Made by a program: the position numbers and the translations under genes
Shown: piece after piece, positions 17,328-26,224 of the stretch
Position numbering within the stretch: position 1 is the first letter of the stretch
Layout: each line of letters opens with the position of its first letter
The notes under the pieces: model-generated
Database searches by the model: none
What the model was told of the DNA's origin: nothing
Seen by the model: only the letters and a program-made list of their open reading frames with translations
Origin: Aliiglaciecola sp. CAU 1673
GTDB taxonomy: Bacteria; Pseudomonadota; Gammaproteobacteria; Enterobacterales; Alteromonadaceae
Length of the DNA: 64,000 nucleotides
NCBI RefSeq assembly: GCF_029223185.1
Contig: NZ_JARHUG010000022.1
Span: forward strand, 1-64,000
Direction: 5' to 3'

Positions 17328-18805
17328 TCAATCTTGTCTGGCTCAAACGCGACCTCAGGCTGCATGATCACCGGCCTTTGGTGGAAGCACTGAAAGGGGG
17401 GCACCCCTGCATATTGCTGTATGTGTTTGAGCCGCAGTACTGGCAATTGGAGGATACTTCCGCCCGGCAATGGCAATTTATTGTGGAGTCCTTACAGGCG
17501 CTCAACGCTGAGCTCAGTAAACAGAACAGGAAACTGTGGATTGCTCATGGGCGAATGTGGGATGTACTGGACTCACTGCACCAAAGCATAGGTATCCGCG
17601 CCCTCTACAGTCATCAGGAAACAGGCAATGCCTGGACCTATGACAGGGATAAAGGCGTAGGCCAATGGTGCAAAACCCATGATATACCCTGGCATGAATT
17701 TGCCCAATTCGGGGTGAAACGTGGGCCCATTGACCGCGATGATTGGGATGCCATCTGGCAAGACCAAATGAGCGAGAAAGTTTTACCTTGCCCCAGCTTG
17801 GATAAACTGATTCCGCCACCAGCAGAATATGCGGACATCCCCAAGCGCTATCCGGGAAACGACAATGCCTTTACCAAACAAGCGCAAAAAGGTGGCCGTC
17901 AGACTGGCTTGCGCGTGCTTCAGAGCTTTTTTGATAGTCGCCATCGTCAGTATTTGTCTTCTGTGTCCAGCGTGCATACGGGCCCCAAAAACAGCTCAAG
18001 GCTTAGCCCCTATCTGGCCTACGGCTGCCTGAGCATGAAGGAGGTGGTGCAGTCCTGTCGCCACCAGCTTGCTCACACGAGCGATACCCGCAGTCTAGCC
18101 GCTTTTAAATCGAGACTTCACTGGCATTGCCATTTTATTCAGAAAATGGAGAGCGAACCTGAATATGAGACAGGTCCGGTGCACCGGGATCTGGCGGCGT
18201 TACGCGAAGACTGCTGGGATTTGCAACGATTTGACGCCTGGCGTGATGGCATAACGGGGATCCCTTTTATCGATGCCTGTATGCGCATGTTAATACATAG
18301 CGGCTGGTTACCCTTTCGCATGCGCGCCATGCTCACCGCCTTCTCCAGCTATCACCTTTGGTTACCCTGGCAAAAACCTGCAGCACACCTTGCAAAGCTT
18401 TTTGTGGATTACGAGCCTGGGATCCACTATCCACAAATTCAAATGCAATCGGGCACCACAGGGATTAACCCTTTTCGCATTTACAATCCGGTCAAACAAG
18501 GGCTGCGCTTCGATGCCGATGGCCGTTTTATCCGCCGTTGGTTACCTGAGCTAGCCTCTGTGGAAGATGCCTATATCCATGAGCCCTGGCTGAGCACCCG
18601 GTTACGGCAAGATTGTTATCCGCTGCCCGTGGTAATGCCTGAACAAGCTGCCCGGGAAGCAAGGGACAGGATGCATCGCTTTTATCAGCGCCATGTCAGC
18701 CAGGCTGAGACCCAACGCATTGTTCAGCAGCACGCCAGTCGCCGCTACCGCAAAAAGACGCCCAGACCTGCCATGCCGGACAATCAGCAGATGAGGCTTT
18801 TCTGA
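17324..18805 (+). CDS. Photolyase/cryptochrome-family flavoprotein with an atypical FAD motif
   Basis: A 493-aa protein with an N-terminal photolyase Rossmann domain (NLVWLKRDLRLHDHRPL) and a C-terminal FAD-binding domain (RLSPYLAYGCLS, GIPFIDACMRML, FRMRAMLTAF, FRIYNPVKQG). Start GTG 17324 overlaps the previous stop. The segment usually reading NNGGWQWAA, whose Asn contacts flavin N5, is replaced by HYPQIQMQSG, so flavin chemistry may differ from that of class I CPD photolyases. Repair, signalling or both are possible. The stop overlaps the next start (TGATG), which places it in the middle of a three-gene operon. Confidence 0.82.
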   Translation: MINLVWLKRDLRLHDHRPLVEALKGGHPCILLYVFEPQYWQLEDTSARQWQFIVESLQALNAELSKQNRKLWIAHGRMWDVLDSLHQSIGIRALYSHQETGNAWTYDRDKGVGQWCKTHDIPWHEFAQFGVKRGPIDRDDWDAIWQDQMSEKVLPCPSLDKLIPPPAEYADIPKRYPGNDNAFTKQAQKGGRQTGLRVLQSFFDSRHRQYLSSVSSVHTGPKNSSRLSPYLAYGCLSMKEVVQSCRHQLAHTSDTRSLAAFKSRLHWHCHFIQKMESEPEYETGPVHRDLAALREDCWDLQRFDAWRDGITGIPFIDACMRMLIHSGWLPFRMRAMLTAFSSYHLWLPWQKPAAHLAKLFVDYEPGIHYPQIQMQSGTTGINPFRIYNPVKQGLRFDADGRFIRRWLPELASVEDAYIHEPWLSTRLRQDCYPLPVVMPEQAAREARDRMHRFYQRHVSQAETQRIVQQHASRRYRKKTPRPAMPDNQQMRLF

Positions 18806-20076
18806 TGATTTCTGACACCGCCGTTTTGCTTTTCACCGATGATTTACGTTTGGATGACAACCCAACGCTATATGCCGCAGCCAAGCACCAGCGGCTGCTT
18901 TGCCTATTTGTGTTTGATGAAATCCTGATGCGGGACGAACAAGGATTTGGCGCTACCGGGCCCATTCGTGCGCATTTTCTCTGGCAAAGCGTGAAAGACC
19001 TGGCCAATAACCTGCAAGCAATCGGACAAAGGCTGCATATCCTGCAAGGAAGGATGCAAACGGTGCTGTCTGACATCCAACGGCAATTGGGTAGCTGCAC
19101 CTTTTATCTGCAATCTCCGACAGGCTGCTATGAGCGAAGACGCCTGCAGCAGTTGCAATCCCAATTTGATATTCGCGAAATCGGCGGCAAAACACTGCTC
19201 AACGAAGCTGATTTACCCATGGCGGTGGCCGACATTCCCAAACCCTTCACGACATTCCGAAAGGCTGTGGAAAGCCAATGGCCTGATATTCATGCTCTGT
19301 CTAAACCAGCGCATTTGCCTCCAACACCCTCTGTCGACCTTCCGCCCCTGCTCGCCTGTCCCCTACCCATCTTTGCGGTGCTGGATAAACGGGCCGCCCT
19401 GCACTTTGAGGGCGGTGAAAGCAAAGCTTCACTGCGGTTGACGGACTATATCTGGAAAAGTAAGGCGCTTGAGCACTACAAACAAAGCCGCAACGGTCTT
19501 GTGGGAGCGGATTATTCCAGCAAATTTTCGCCCTGGCTGGCCAATGGCAGCCTGTCGCCAAGGCGCATTTATCAACAGGTAAAAGCCTATGAAGTCACCT
19601 TTGGCGCCAACGAATCCACTTACTGGCTGATCTTTGAGTTGCTGTGGCGTGATTACTTTCAGTTTTGCGCCCTTCGCGATGGTGGCAACTTTTTTACTTC
19701 AGCCACCCCTCATCAGCCAAACCTTGATAACCCGCATGAGGCCGAGGCCTTTGAACGATGGCGATTAGGACGGACCGGAGAGGACTTTGTGGACGCCAAT
19801 ATGCAGGAGCTTTTGCACACAGGTTTTATGAGTAACAGAGGCCGGCAGAATGTGGCCTCCTACTTGATCCACGATCTCGGTGTGGATTGGCGGCGCGGTG
19901 CCGCCTGGTTTGAGCACCAGTTAATCGACTACGATCCTGCCAGTAATTATGGCAACTGGGCTTATTTAGCTGGAGATGGCATGGATCCCCGGGGGGGCCG
20001 GCATTTCAACCTGCAAAAGCAAGCCGAACGTTATGATCCTGCCGGCCGCTATGTCCGCCATTGGCTGCATGATTAA
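18805..20076 (+). CDS. DASH-family cryptochrome
   Basis: A 423-aa protein with the DASH signature: photolyase domain at the N-terminus (VLLFTDDLRLDDNPTL), then FAD-binding elements SSKFSPWLANGSLSPR, TGFMSNRGRQNVASYL and NYGNWAYLAGDGMDPRG. Known DASH cryptochromes repair CPD lesions in single-stranded or looped DNA and may bind MTHF and FAD. The ATG at 18805 overlaps the preceding stop by one base, indicating coupled translation with the two upstream photolyase genes. Its own stop interlocks (TTAA) with the convergent barrel gene. Confidence 0.93.
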   Translation: MISDTAVLLFTDDLRLDDNPTLYAAAKHQRLLCLFVFDEILMRDEQGFGATGPIRAHFLWQSVKDLANNLQAIGQRLHILQGRMQTVLSDIQRQLGSCTFYLQSPTGCYERRRLQQLQSQFDIREIGGKTLLNEADLPMAVADIPKPFTTFRKAVESQWPDIHALSKPAHLPPTPSVDLPPLLACPLPIFAVLDKRAALHFEGGESKASLRLTDYIWKSKALEHYKQSRNGLVGADYSSKFSPWLANGSLSPRRIYQQVKAYEVTFGANESTYWLIFELLWRDYFQFCALRDGGNFFTSATPHQPNLDNPHEAEAFERWRLGRTGEDFVDANMQELLHTGFMSNRGRQNVASYLIHDLGVDWRRGAAWFEHQLIDYDPASNYGNWAYLAGDGMDPRGGRHFNLQKQAERYDPAGRYVRHWLHD

Positions 20077-20690
20077 AAATCGTATCTCAGCCCAAGCTGC
20101 AAGGTATTGGCCTGAAAATCCTCTTCGCCACGAATGTGCTGGATTTCTGTGCGCAGGTAAAAAGACGGGGCCAGACGAAAGTCAAAACCTAACCCCAACA
20201 TACCCGCCATATGGGTGTCATCTACCGTGCAGCTTAGAAAGGAAGATGCATCTGCCTGCGGCGCAATCACTTGCTCAACGCCGCGATCGCAGCTGTCTGT
20301 GGAAGCCAGAAAGGTGCGGCTTTCAACTTTTGCACTCATCAGGCCAACCCGGTAAAAAAGGGTGCCCATGGAGGAAGAAGCTTTCCCCAGCATAGCGACA
20401 AAAAGCGCATCGGCTTTGAAGGTATCCGACTCTCCCAATGGGGCCGAGGCGTTTGGCGGTACTGCCCCGTCTTCATCCAGCAATTGTTGAAAACCTAATT
20501 CCACAACCCATTGCTTGTTTAACTCATAACCCATGGCGAAACTGTAACCCATGCCTTTTTCTGACGCCTGCCCCTGGTCAGCGTCGGCATAGCCCAGAGT
20601 AAGAAGCCCGTATGTAGTAGATTTGGCGATAGCGCCCCATGACAGGCACATTAAAAAACACGCGAAGATTTTGACAGGTAGACGATGCAT
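20073..20690 (-). CDS. Small outer-membrane beta-barrel protein
   Basis: A 205-aa protein with a signal peptide (cleavage probably after WGAIA, about residue 22) followed by alternating beta strands and ending LQLGLRYDF, the terminal-Phe pattern recognised by the Bam machinery. Two internal Cys pairs (DSCDRG, FLSCTV) may form a disulfide in an outer loop. The size and pattern fit OmpW/OmpA-like 8-strand porin-family barrels. The specific function is not recognisable. It is convergent with the DASH gene. Confidence 0.6.
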   Translation of the reverse strand: MHRLPVKIFACFLMCLSWGAIAKSTTYGLLTLGYADADQGQASEKGMGYSFAMGYELNKQWVVELGFQQLLDEDGAVPPNASAPLGESDTFKADALFVAMLGKASSSMGTLFYRVGLMSAKVESRTFLASTDSCDRGVEQVIAPQADASSFLSCTVDDTHMAGMLGLGFDFRLAPSFYLRTEIQHIRGEEDFQANTLQLGLRYDF

Positions 20691-20793
20691 AGTGTGCTCT
20701 CAATGATAACCGGCTGCTGCCGGCACTCTTGTTGTTACTTCAGTCTAGCCCCGCAAACTAATGAAATACCAGTAAAAGTTACAAGTTATCAAG

Positions 20794-20821
20794 TTGACTT
20801 AAAGAGACAGGCACCTACAAT
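20794..20821 (+). promoter_or_regulatory. Sigma-70 promoter for the small ribbon-helix-helix gene
   Basis: TTGACT (20794-20799), a 16-bp spacer and TACAAT (20816-20821) form a near-consensus promoter. Transcription would start near 20828, giving a leader of about 24 nt before ATG 20852. This supports expression of the short gene that follows. Confidence 0.6.
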
Positions 20822-20851
20822 CGGCTAAGACCAAGCAACCCCGGCCAAGTC

Positions 20852-21022
20852 ATGCCCGACAAGAGTAAGAAAGACAAGAAAAGCAAAAAGGACAGCCAGT
20901 TGCTGATACGCATTGATAAGGATATGCGTGATCAGTTTATCGAGCTGTGCGAAGCGCGTGACACCAAGGCCGCCAAAGAAATCCGCAAATTTATTGCCAG
21001 TTACATCAACGAGCATCAATAG
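20852..21022 (+). CDS. Small ribbon-helix-helix-like protein, 56 aa
   Basis: A short gene with a very basic N-terminus (PDKSKKDKKSKKD), a strand-like LLIRID, and two helices (KDMRDQFIELCEARDTKAA and KEIRKFIASYI), the layout of Arc/CopG-type ribbon-helix-helix DNA-binding proteins. A good promoter lies just upstream, but the ribosome binding site is weak. It sits alone between the barrel gene and acnA, on the opposite strand to acnA, with stops only 8 bp apart. There is no antitoxin or toxin partner next to it. Its targets are unknown. Confidence 0.6.
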   Translation: MPDKSKKDKKSKKDSQLLIRIDKDMRDQFIELCEARDTKAAKEIRKFIASYINEHQ

Positions 21023-21030
21023 CTGAGTCC

Positions 21031-23739
21031 TTACTGCCCAGCCAGTCGTCGCAGCACGTAATGCAGAATGCCGCCGTGGCGGTAATATTGATACTCGTTG
21101 GCGGTGTCTATTCTGACCCGGGTCTCGAAGCTAATCAGTTTGCCATCGCTGGTATTGGCTTTGACTTTCAGCCTGCGGCTGTCGGGGCCCACAGACTCAA
21201 TATCAAAGGATTCATCGCCCTTCAGTCCCAGGCTGTCAGCACTTTCACCTTCCATATACTGTAACGGCAGAATTCCCATACCCACAAGATTAGAGCGGTG
21301 AATACGCTCATAGCTTTGGGCAATAACGCACCTGACACCCAATAAAGCAGGTCCTTTGGCCGCCCAATCTCTGGATGAACCGGTGCCATATTCTTCACCA
21401 GCCAGTACCAGCAAAGGTGTGTTGTCCTGCTGATACTTCATGGCGGCATCGAAAATAGACATTTCTTCATCGCTTGGAAAGTGCTTGGTCCAGCTGCCCT
21501 CACTGTGCGGTACCAGCAGGTTTTTAAGCCGTACATTGGCGAAGGTGCCACGCATCATGACTTCGTGATTGCCTCGTCTTGAACCATAAGAATTGAAATC
21601 CTTAGGAACAATCCCTTGCTCCTGTAAATAGCGTCCTGCCGGGCTGTCAGCTTTGATACTGCCAGCCGGAGAAATATGGTCTGTGGTGATACTGTCACCC
21701 ACTTTTACCAGGCATCTTGCTTGTGACAACGCCTCAGGCGCCTGTGGCTCTCGCTTCATGCCCTCAAAAAACGGGGGCTTTCTGACATAACTGGAATCCG
21801 GCCATGGATATCGGGTGGATGACTGCACAGACAAATTGCGCCATTGGCTGTCGCCCTTAAATACCTCGGCATATTTCTGCTGAAATTTATCGGCGCTGAC
21901 ATTGGCATGAATGGCCTGTTGGATCTCTTCAGCGCTTGGCCAGATATCGAGCAAAAAGATGTCGTTACCCTTTTTGTCTTTGCCCAGCGGCTCCTTGTAA
22001 AGATCGATATCCATGGTGCCCGCCAAGGCATATGCAACCACCAATGGCGGAGAGGCAAGATAGTTTGCTCGCACTTCGGGATGAATACGGCCTTCAAAGT
22101 TGCGATTACCCGACAGCACCGACGCCACCAGCAACTTACCTTTTTGTATGGCATCAGCAACCGGCTCCGGCAAAGGGCCGGCGTTGCCGATGCAGGTGGT
22201 ACAGCCATAGCCCACCAAATAGAAACCCAGTGCTTCCAGCTGCTCCATCAACCCCGCTCGTTCAAGGTAATCAGTAACCACTTGCGAGCCAGGTGCCAGA
22301 CTGGTCTTGACCCAAGGCTTGCTCTTCAATCCAAGGGCATTGGCATTACGGGCCAACAGGCCTGCCGCCATCAATACTGCTGGGTTGGAGGTATTGGTAC
22401 AACTGGTAATGGCGGCAATCACCACATCGCCATGTTTGAGGTCAAACTGCTGCCCCTGGTATTCCACTGACATTTTTGTCGGTGTTGCACTGACATCATG
22501 TCCCACTGCCGTATCACCACCCTCATCTTCGAAGCGGGCGATGGTTTTATCCAAATCTTCCTGATATCCGGCCAACATCTTGGCATAGGCGGCTTTACCG
22601 TCACTGAGGGCTATTCTGTCCTGGGGGCGCTTTGGCCCGGCCAATGAGGGTTCCAACTTGTCCAACTCGATGGTGATGCTATCTGAGTAACGGGCGGTGG
22701 CACCTTGCTCATCATGCCAAAGCCCCATCTCCTGCATGTAACGTCTGACAAGCTCAATATGTTCTTCCCGCCGGCCAGTCAGGCGAAGATAGGAAAGGGT
22801 TTCCTCATCCACCGGGAAAATGCCGCAGGTCGCGCCATATTCCGGAGCCATATTGGCGATAGTCGCCCGATCAGCCAGGCTCAACTGTGCTAACCCCGGC
22901 CCGAAGAACTCCACAAACTTGCCCACAACCCCCAGCTTTCTCAGCTTTTCAGTCACCGTTAGCACCAAATCGGTCGCAGTCACCCCCTCAGGCATTTGTC
23001 CTTGCATGCGAACTCCCACTACCTGAGGAATCAGCATACTGATAGGTTGTCCCAGCATCGCTGCTTCTGCTTCAATGCCACCCACACCCCATCCCAGCAC
23101 GCCGAGGCCGTTAATCATAGTGGTGTGGGAGTCGGTGCCAACCAAGGTATCGGGATATAAAATCTCATCCTTTGCAAAAACCAGCCGGGCCAGGTATTCA
23201 AGATTCACCTGGTGCACTATGCCGGTTCCAGGGGGAACCACCTTGAAGTTGTCAAAGGCTTGGGAGCCCCAGCGCAGAAATTGGTAACGCTCCTGATTGC
23301 GTTGCATTTCGATTTCGGTGTTCTTGGCAAGCGCCTCACGGCAGCCATAGATGTCTACCATTACCGAGTGATCAATCACCAGTTCCACCGGAGAAAGGGG
23401 GTTTATCGCTTCAGGGGCCTTACCCATGGCTTCCATAGCATCGCGCATGGCGGCCAAATCAACAATGGCCGGCACGCCGGTGAAATCCTGCAACAAGACT
23501 CTGGAGGGGACAAAGGCTATTTCACGATCTGGTTGTGCCTTGGGTTGCCAGTTCACCAGCGCCTGAATGTCTTCTTCACTGACAAAATCCTGATCGGCAT
23601 GGCGCAACAAGTTCTCAAGCAAGATCTTCAAACAGTAGGGCAAGCTCTCAACGCTCTCGCTGTGGGGCAGGTTCGAAAAGGGGAAGTAGGTGAATGATTT
23701 TCCCTGATGTTCAAATTTTGCTTGGTATTTCTTTGACAT
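21031..23739 (-). CDS. acnA: Aconitate hydratase A
   Basis: A 902-aa TCA-cycle enzyme interconverting citrate and isocitrate. The start chosen is ATG 23739 because AGGAGG lies 5 nt upstream; an ATG 36 nt earlier lacks such a site. The [4Fe-4S] ligands are seen in SCTNTSNP and GCTTCIGN, and DSHTTMINGLG and GSSRDWAAKG are conserved active-site segments. The domain order of the AcnA/IRP type (swivel domain at the C-terminus) is complete. It is divergent from fumC, so two TCA-cycle genes flank one intergenic region. Confidence 0.97.
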   Translation of the reverse strand: MSKKYQAKFEHQGKSFTYFPFSNLPHSESVESLPYCLKILLENLLRHADQDFVSEEDIQALVNWQPKAQPDREIAFVPSRVLLQDFTGVPAIVDLAAMRDAMEAMGKAPEAINPLSPVELVIDHSVMVDIYGCREALAKNTEIEMQRNQERYQFLRWGSQAFDNFKVVPPGTGIVHQVNLEYLARLVFAKDEILYPDTLVGTDSHTTMINGLGVLGWGVGGIEAEAAMLGQPISMLIPQVVGVRMQGQMPEGVTATDLVLTVTEKLRKLGVVGKFVEFFGPGLAQLSLADRATIANMAPEYGATCGIFPVDEETLSYLRLTGRREEHIELVRRYMQEMGLWHDEQGATARYSDSITIELDKLEPSLAGPKRPQDRIALSDGKAAYAKMLAGYQEDLDKTIARFEDEGGDTAVGHDVSATPTKMSVEYQGQQFDLKHGDVVIAAITSCTNTSNPAVLMAAGLLARNANALGLKSKPWVKTSLAPGSQVVTDYLERAGLMEQLEALGFYLVGYGCTTCIGNAGPLPEPVADAIQKGKLLVASVLSGNRNFEGRIHPEVRANYLASPPLVVAYALAGTMDIDLYKEPLGKDKKGNDIFLLDIWPSAEEIQQAIHANVSADKFQQKYAEVFKGDSQWRNLSVQSSTRYPWPDSSYVRKPPFFEGMKREPQAPEALSQARCLVKVGDSITTDHISPAGSIKADSPAGRYLQEQGIVPKDFNSYGSRRGNHEVMMRGTFANVRLKNLLVPHSEGSWTKHFPSDEEMSIFDAAMKYQQDNTPLLVLAGEEYGTGSSRDWAAKGPALLGVRCVIAQSYERIHRSNLVGMGILPLQYMEGESADSLGLKGDESFDIESVGPDSRRLKVKANTSDGKLISFETRVRIDTANEYQYYRHGGILHYVLRRLAGQ

Positions 23740-23885
23740 CTTAGCCTCCTGGTCAGGTGATCTTGATTTATCCATTACCCTGCATCATGGTTTGACAACA
23801 GCAAGCAAGTAATCGGTAACCATAGGGTTAAGTCTTTAGCATAGACCAGAAAGAATCTGACTCAGCCGATTAAGGAGCATTTGAA

Positions 23886-25259
23886 ATGACTCAATATCGT
23901 ATCGAAAAAGACAGCATGGGCGAAATTAAGGTCCCAACTCAAGCCCTGTATCAGGCACAGACCCAACGTGCTTTGGATAATTTCCAGTTTGCAGGACGTC
24001 CTCTGCCCATCAGTTTTCACCATGCCATATTAGAAATCAAAAGCGCCGCTGCTAGGGCTAACCTGCGATTGGGAAAGCTGGATAATGCCAAAACAGAGGC
24101 GATTTTGAGTGCCGTAGATCTTTTGCTCACTGGAAAGCATGACGATCAGTTTTGCGTGGATATCTATCAGACAGGCTCCGGTACCAGCAGTAATATGAAC
24201 GTCAATGAGGTGATTGCCACGGTCGCCAACCGTCAAGCTGCGGTTAAAGTACATGCCAATGACGATGTAAATTGCAGTCAGAGTAGCAACGATGTGATCC
24301 CCTCGGCACTGCAGCTTTCAGCGGCAAAGCTGCTGAATAAAAAATTACTGCCGGCCTTATATGCCATGGAAAAGATCCTTCGCAGCAAGGCTAAAAGCCT
24401 GAAAGAGGTGATTAAAACCGGACGCACCCACCTGATGGATGCCATGCCCATTACCTTGCAGCAAGAGATAGAGTGCTGGATATGGCAGTTGAATGAAAAC
24501 CGGGTACGCCTTGAGCACAGTATCGAAGAGCTGTGTGAATTGCCTATCGGTGGCACGGCCGTGGGCACGGGAGTTAACTGTCCACCTGAATTTGACCACC
24601 AGGTTTGTGAGCATCTGGCCCAAGTTACAGGTTTGCCCGTGGTGCCATGTCTGAACAAATTTTCTCGCATAGCCAGTCAGGACGTGTCCGTGAATTTGTC
24701 TGGGCAACTTAATACCCTGGCGGTGACGGTTATGAAAATCGCCAACGACCTGCGCTGGATGAACTCGGGACCATTGGCCGGTCTGTCTGAAGTCCGCCTG
24801 CAACCTTTGCAACCCGGCTCATCCATTATGCCCGGCAAGGTCAATCCGGTGATCCCTGAGGCTCTTGCCATGATCGGTGCCAAAGTAATGGGCAACCATC
24901 AAACCATTAGCCTGGCCGGACAATCCGGCAATTTTCAGCTTAATGTTATGCTGCCGGTGATGGCAGAATGCCTGTTGGAAAGCCTGAATCTGCTTGCCAA
25001 TGGCTTGCCGGCATTGGCTGAATGCATTGCCAATTTTGAAGTCAATCACCAACAACTTGAGGTTGCGCTATCCCGCAATCCGATACTGGTCACGGCTTTA
25101 AACGAAAAAGTCGGTTACGAGCAAGCGGCCAAGATCGCCAAAGCCGCTTATGAGCAGGGTAAACCCGTTATTGAAGTAGCGAAACAGATGACGGATCTCG
25201 ATGAAGAAAAATTAAAGGCACTGCTTGATCCAAGCAAACTGACTAATGCTCAGGGCTGA
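23886..25259 (+). CDS. fumC: Class II fumarate hydratase
   Basis: A 457-aa cluster-free fumarase converting fumarate to malate, of the usual family length. Signature motifs are present: TGSGTSSNMNVNEV, SSNDVIPSA, TGRTHLMDAMP with the catalytic His, and the mobile loop GSSIMPGKVNP. The start at 23886 has AAGGAG about 8 nt upstream. The last 10 bases overlap the end of the convergent pstS gene. Being oxygen-stable and iron-free, it complements the iron-dependent aconitase transcribed in the other direction. Confidence 0.96.
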   Translation: MTQYRIEKDSMGEIKVPTQALYQAQTQRALDNFQFAGRPLPISFHHAILEIKSAAARANLRLGKLDNAKTEAILSAVDLLLTGKHDDQFCVDIYQTGSGTSSNMNVNEVIATVANRQAAVKVHANDDVNCSQSSNDVIPSALQLSAAKLLNKKLLPALYAMEKILRSKAKSLKEVIKTGRTHLMDAMPITLQQEIECWIWQLNENRVRLEHSIEELCELPIGGTAVGTGVNCPPEFDHQVCEHLAQVTGLPVVPCLNKFSRIASQDVSVNLSGQLNTLAVTVMKIANDLRWMNSGPLAGLSEVRLQPLQPGSSIMPGKVNPVIPEALAMIGAKVMGNHQTISLAGQSGNFQLNVMLPVMAECLLESLNLLANGLPALAECIANFEVNHQQLEVALSRNPILVTALNEKVGYEQAAKIAKAAYEQGKPVIEVAKQMTDLDEEKLKALLDPSKLTNAQG

Positions 25260-26224
25260 ATCTCTTCGATAATGCGCACTTGCTGACGTAGCAGCCTGTC
25301 GGGGATAGGAATAAATCCGTCGCGCCTGACCAAGTCCTGGCCGGCAGAAGACAAGATAAAACGCAGAAATTCTTGTTCTACCAGGGGCAAAGACTGTCCT
25401 GGGGCTTTGTTGACCACCAGATACAGGAACCGCGATAAGGGGTAGTCTCCTGAGGCGATGTTTTCCATGGTGGGGGCGACGTAATGCTCACCGGCTTTAG
25501 CGATAGGTAACGCCCTTACACCTGCCGTTTTATAGCCGAAGCCAGCATAACCCAACGCACCGTCAGAATAGGCCACAGATTGCACCACAGAGGCTGAGCC
25601 GGGTTGCTCATTGACGGTCGCCAGAAAATCCCCTTCACACAGGGCATCCAACTTAAACAGCCCGTAAGTACCGGAAACGGAGTTTCGGCCAAATAAGCGG
25701 ATACGTTTGTCCTGCCACGTTCCACTAAGGCCTAATTGATGCCAGAAGACGATCGGCTGTTTGCCGCCACAATAGCGGGTGACTGAAAATATCGCATCAA
25801 TTTGTTCTAGATTCATGCCTTCAATGGGATTGTGTAAATCCACAAATAAGGCGATGGCATCGATGGCCACCTTAAGCACAGTAGGCCGATAACCATGAAC
25901 CTTACTGAAATAAGCGATCTCACTCTCTTTAAGCTCGCGGCTCATGGGCCCCAAATTTGCGGTACCTTCAGTCAGGGCTGAAGGCGCCGTAGACGACCCC
26001 GATGCCTGGATCTGAAAGGTTACGTGAGGATAAAGGGCCTTGAATTCTTCCGCCCAAAAGGTCATCAGATTACCCAAAGTATCTGAGCCTACCGAGGTAA
26101 TATTGCCGGCAACCCCAGCACGCTTTTGATATTCATCTGCGGGGTTGGCGTGGGCCGGTAAGCCCGCCCAAAAGCACAACATGCCTAACGCGAACGCCAA
26201 TTTGCTATTCAGATTTGCCAGCAT
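25250..26224 (-). CDS. pstS: Phosphate-binding periplasmic protein (PstS family)
   Basis: A 324-aa substrate-binding protein with a signal peptide (cleavage after LPAHA, about residue 26). The phosphate-binding fold is shown by ITSVGSDTLGNLM near the N-terminus, SGSSTAPSALTEG with the Ser/Thr phosphate contacts, and FGRNSVSGTYGLFK. The start overlaps the 3' end of phoR by 20 nt, so it is read as the last gene of phoB-phoR-pstS. The transporter genes pstCAB are not here. It may be a sensor or high-affinity scavenger paralog serving a transporter encoded elsewhere. Confidence 0.85.
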   Translation of the reverse strand: MLANLNSKLAFALGMLCFWAGLPAHANPADEYQKRAGVAGNITSVGSDTLGNLMTFWAEEFKALYPHVTFQIQASGSSTAPSALTEGTANLGPMSRELKESEIAYFSKVHGYRPTVLKVAIDAIALFVDLHNPIEGMNLEQIDAIFSVTRYCGGKQPIVFWHQLGLSGTWQDKRIRLFGRNSVSGTYGLFKLDALCEGDFLATVNEQPGSASVVQSVAYSDGALGYAGFGYKTAGVRALPIAKAGEHYVAPTMENIASGDYPLSRFLYLVVNKAPGQSLPLVEQEFLRFILSSAGQDLVRRDGFIPIPDRLLRQQVRIIEEIQP

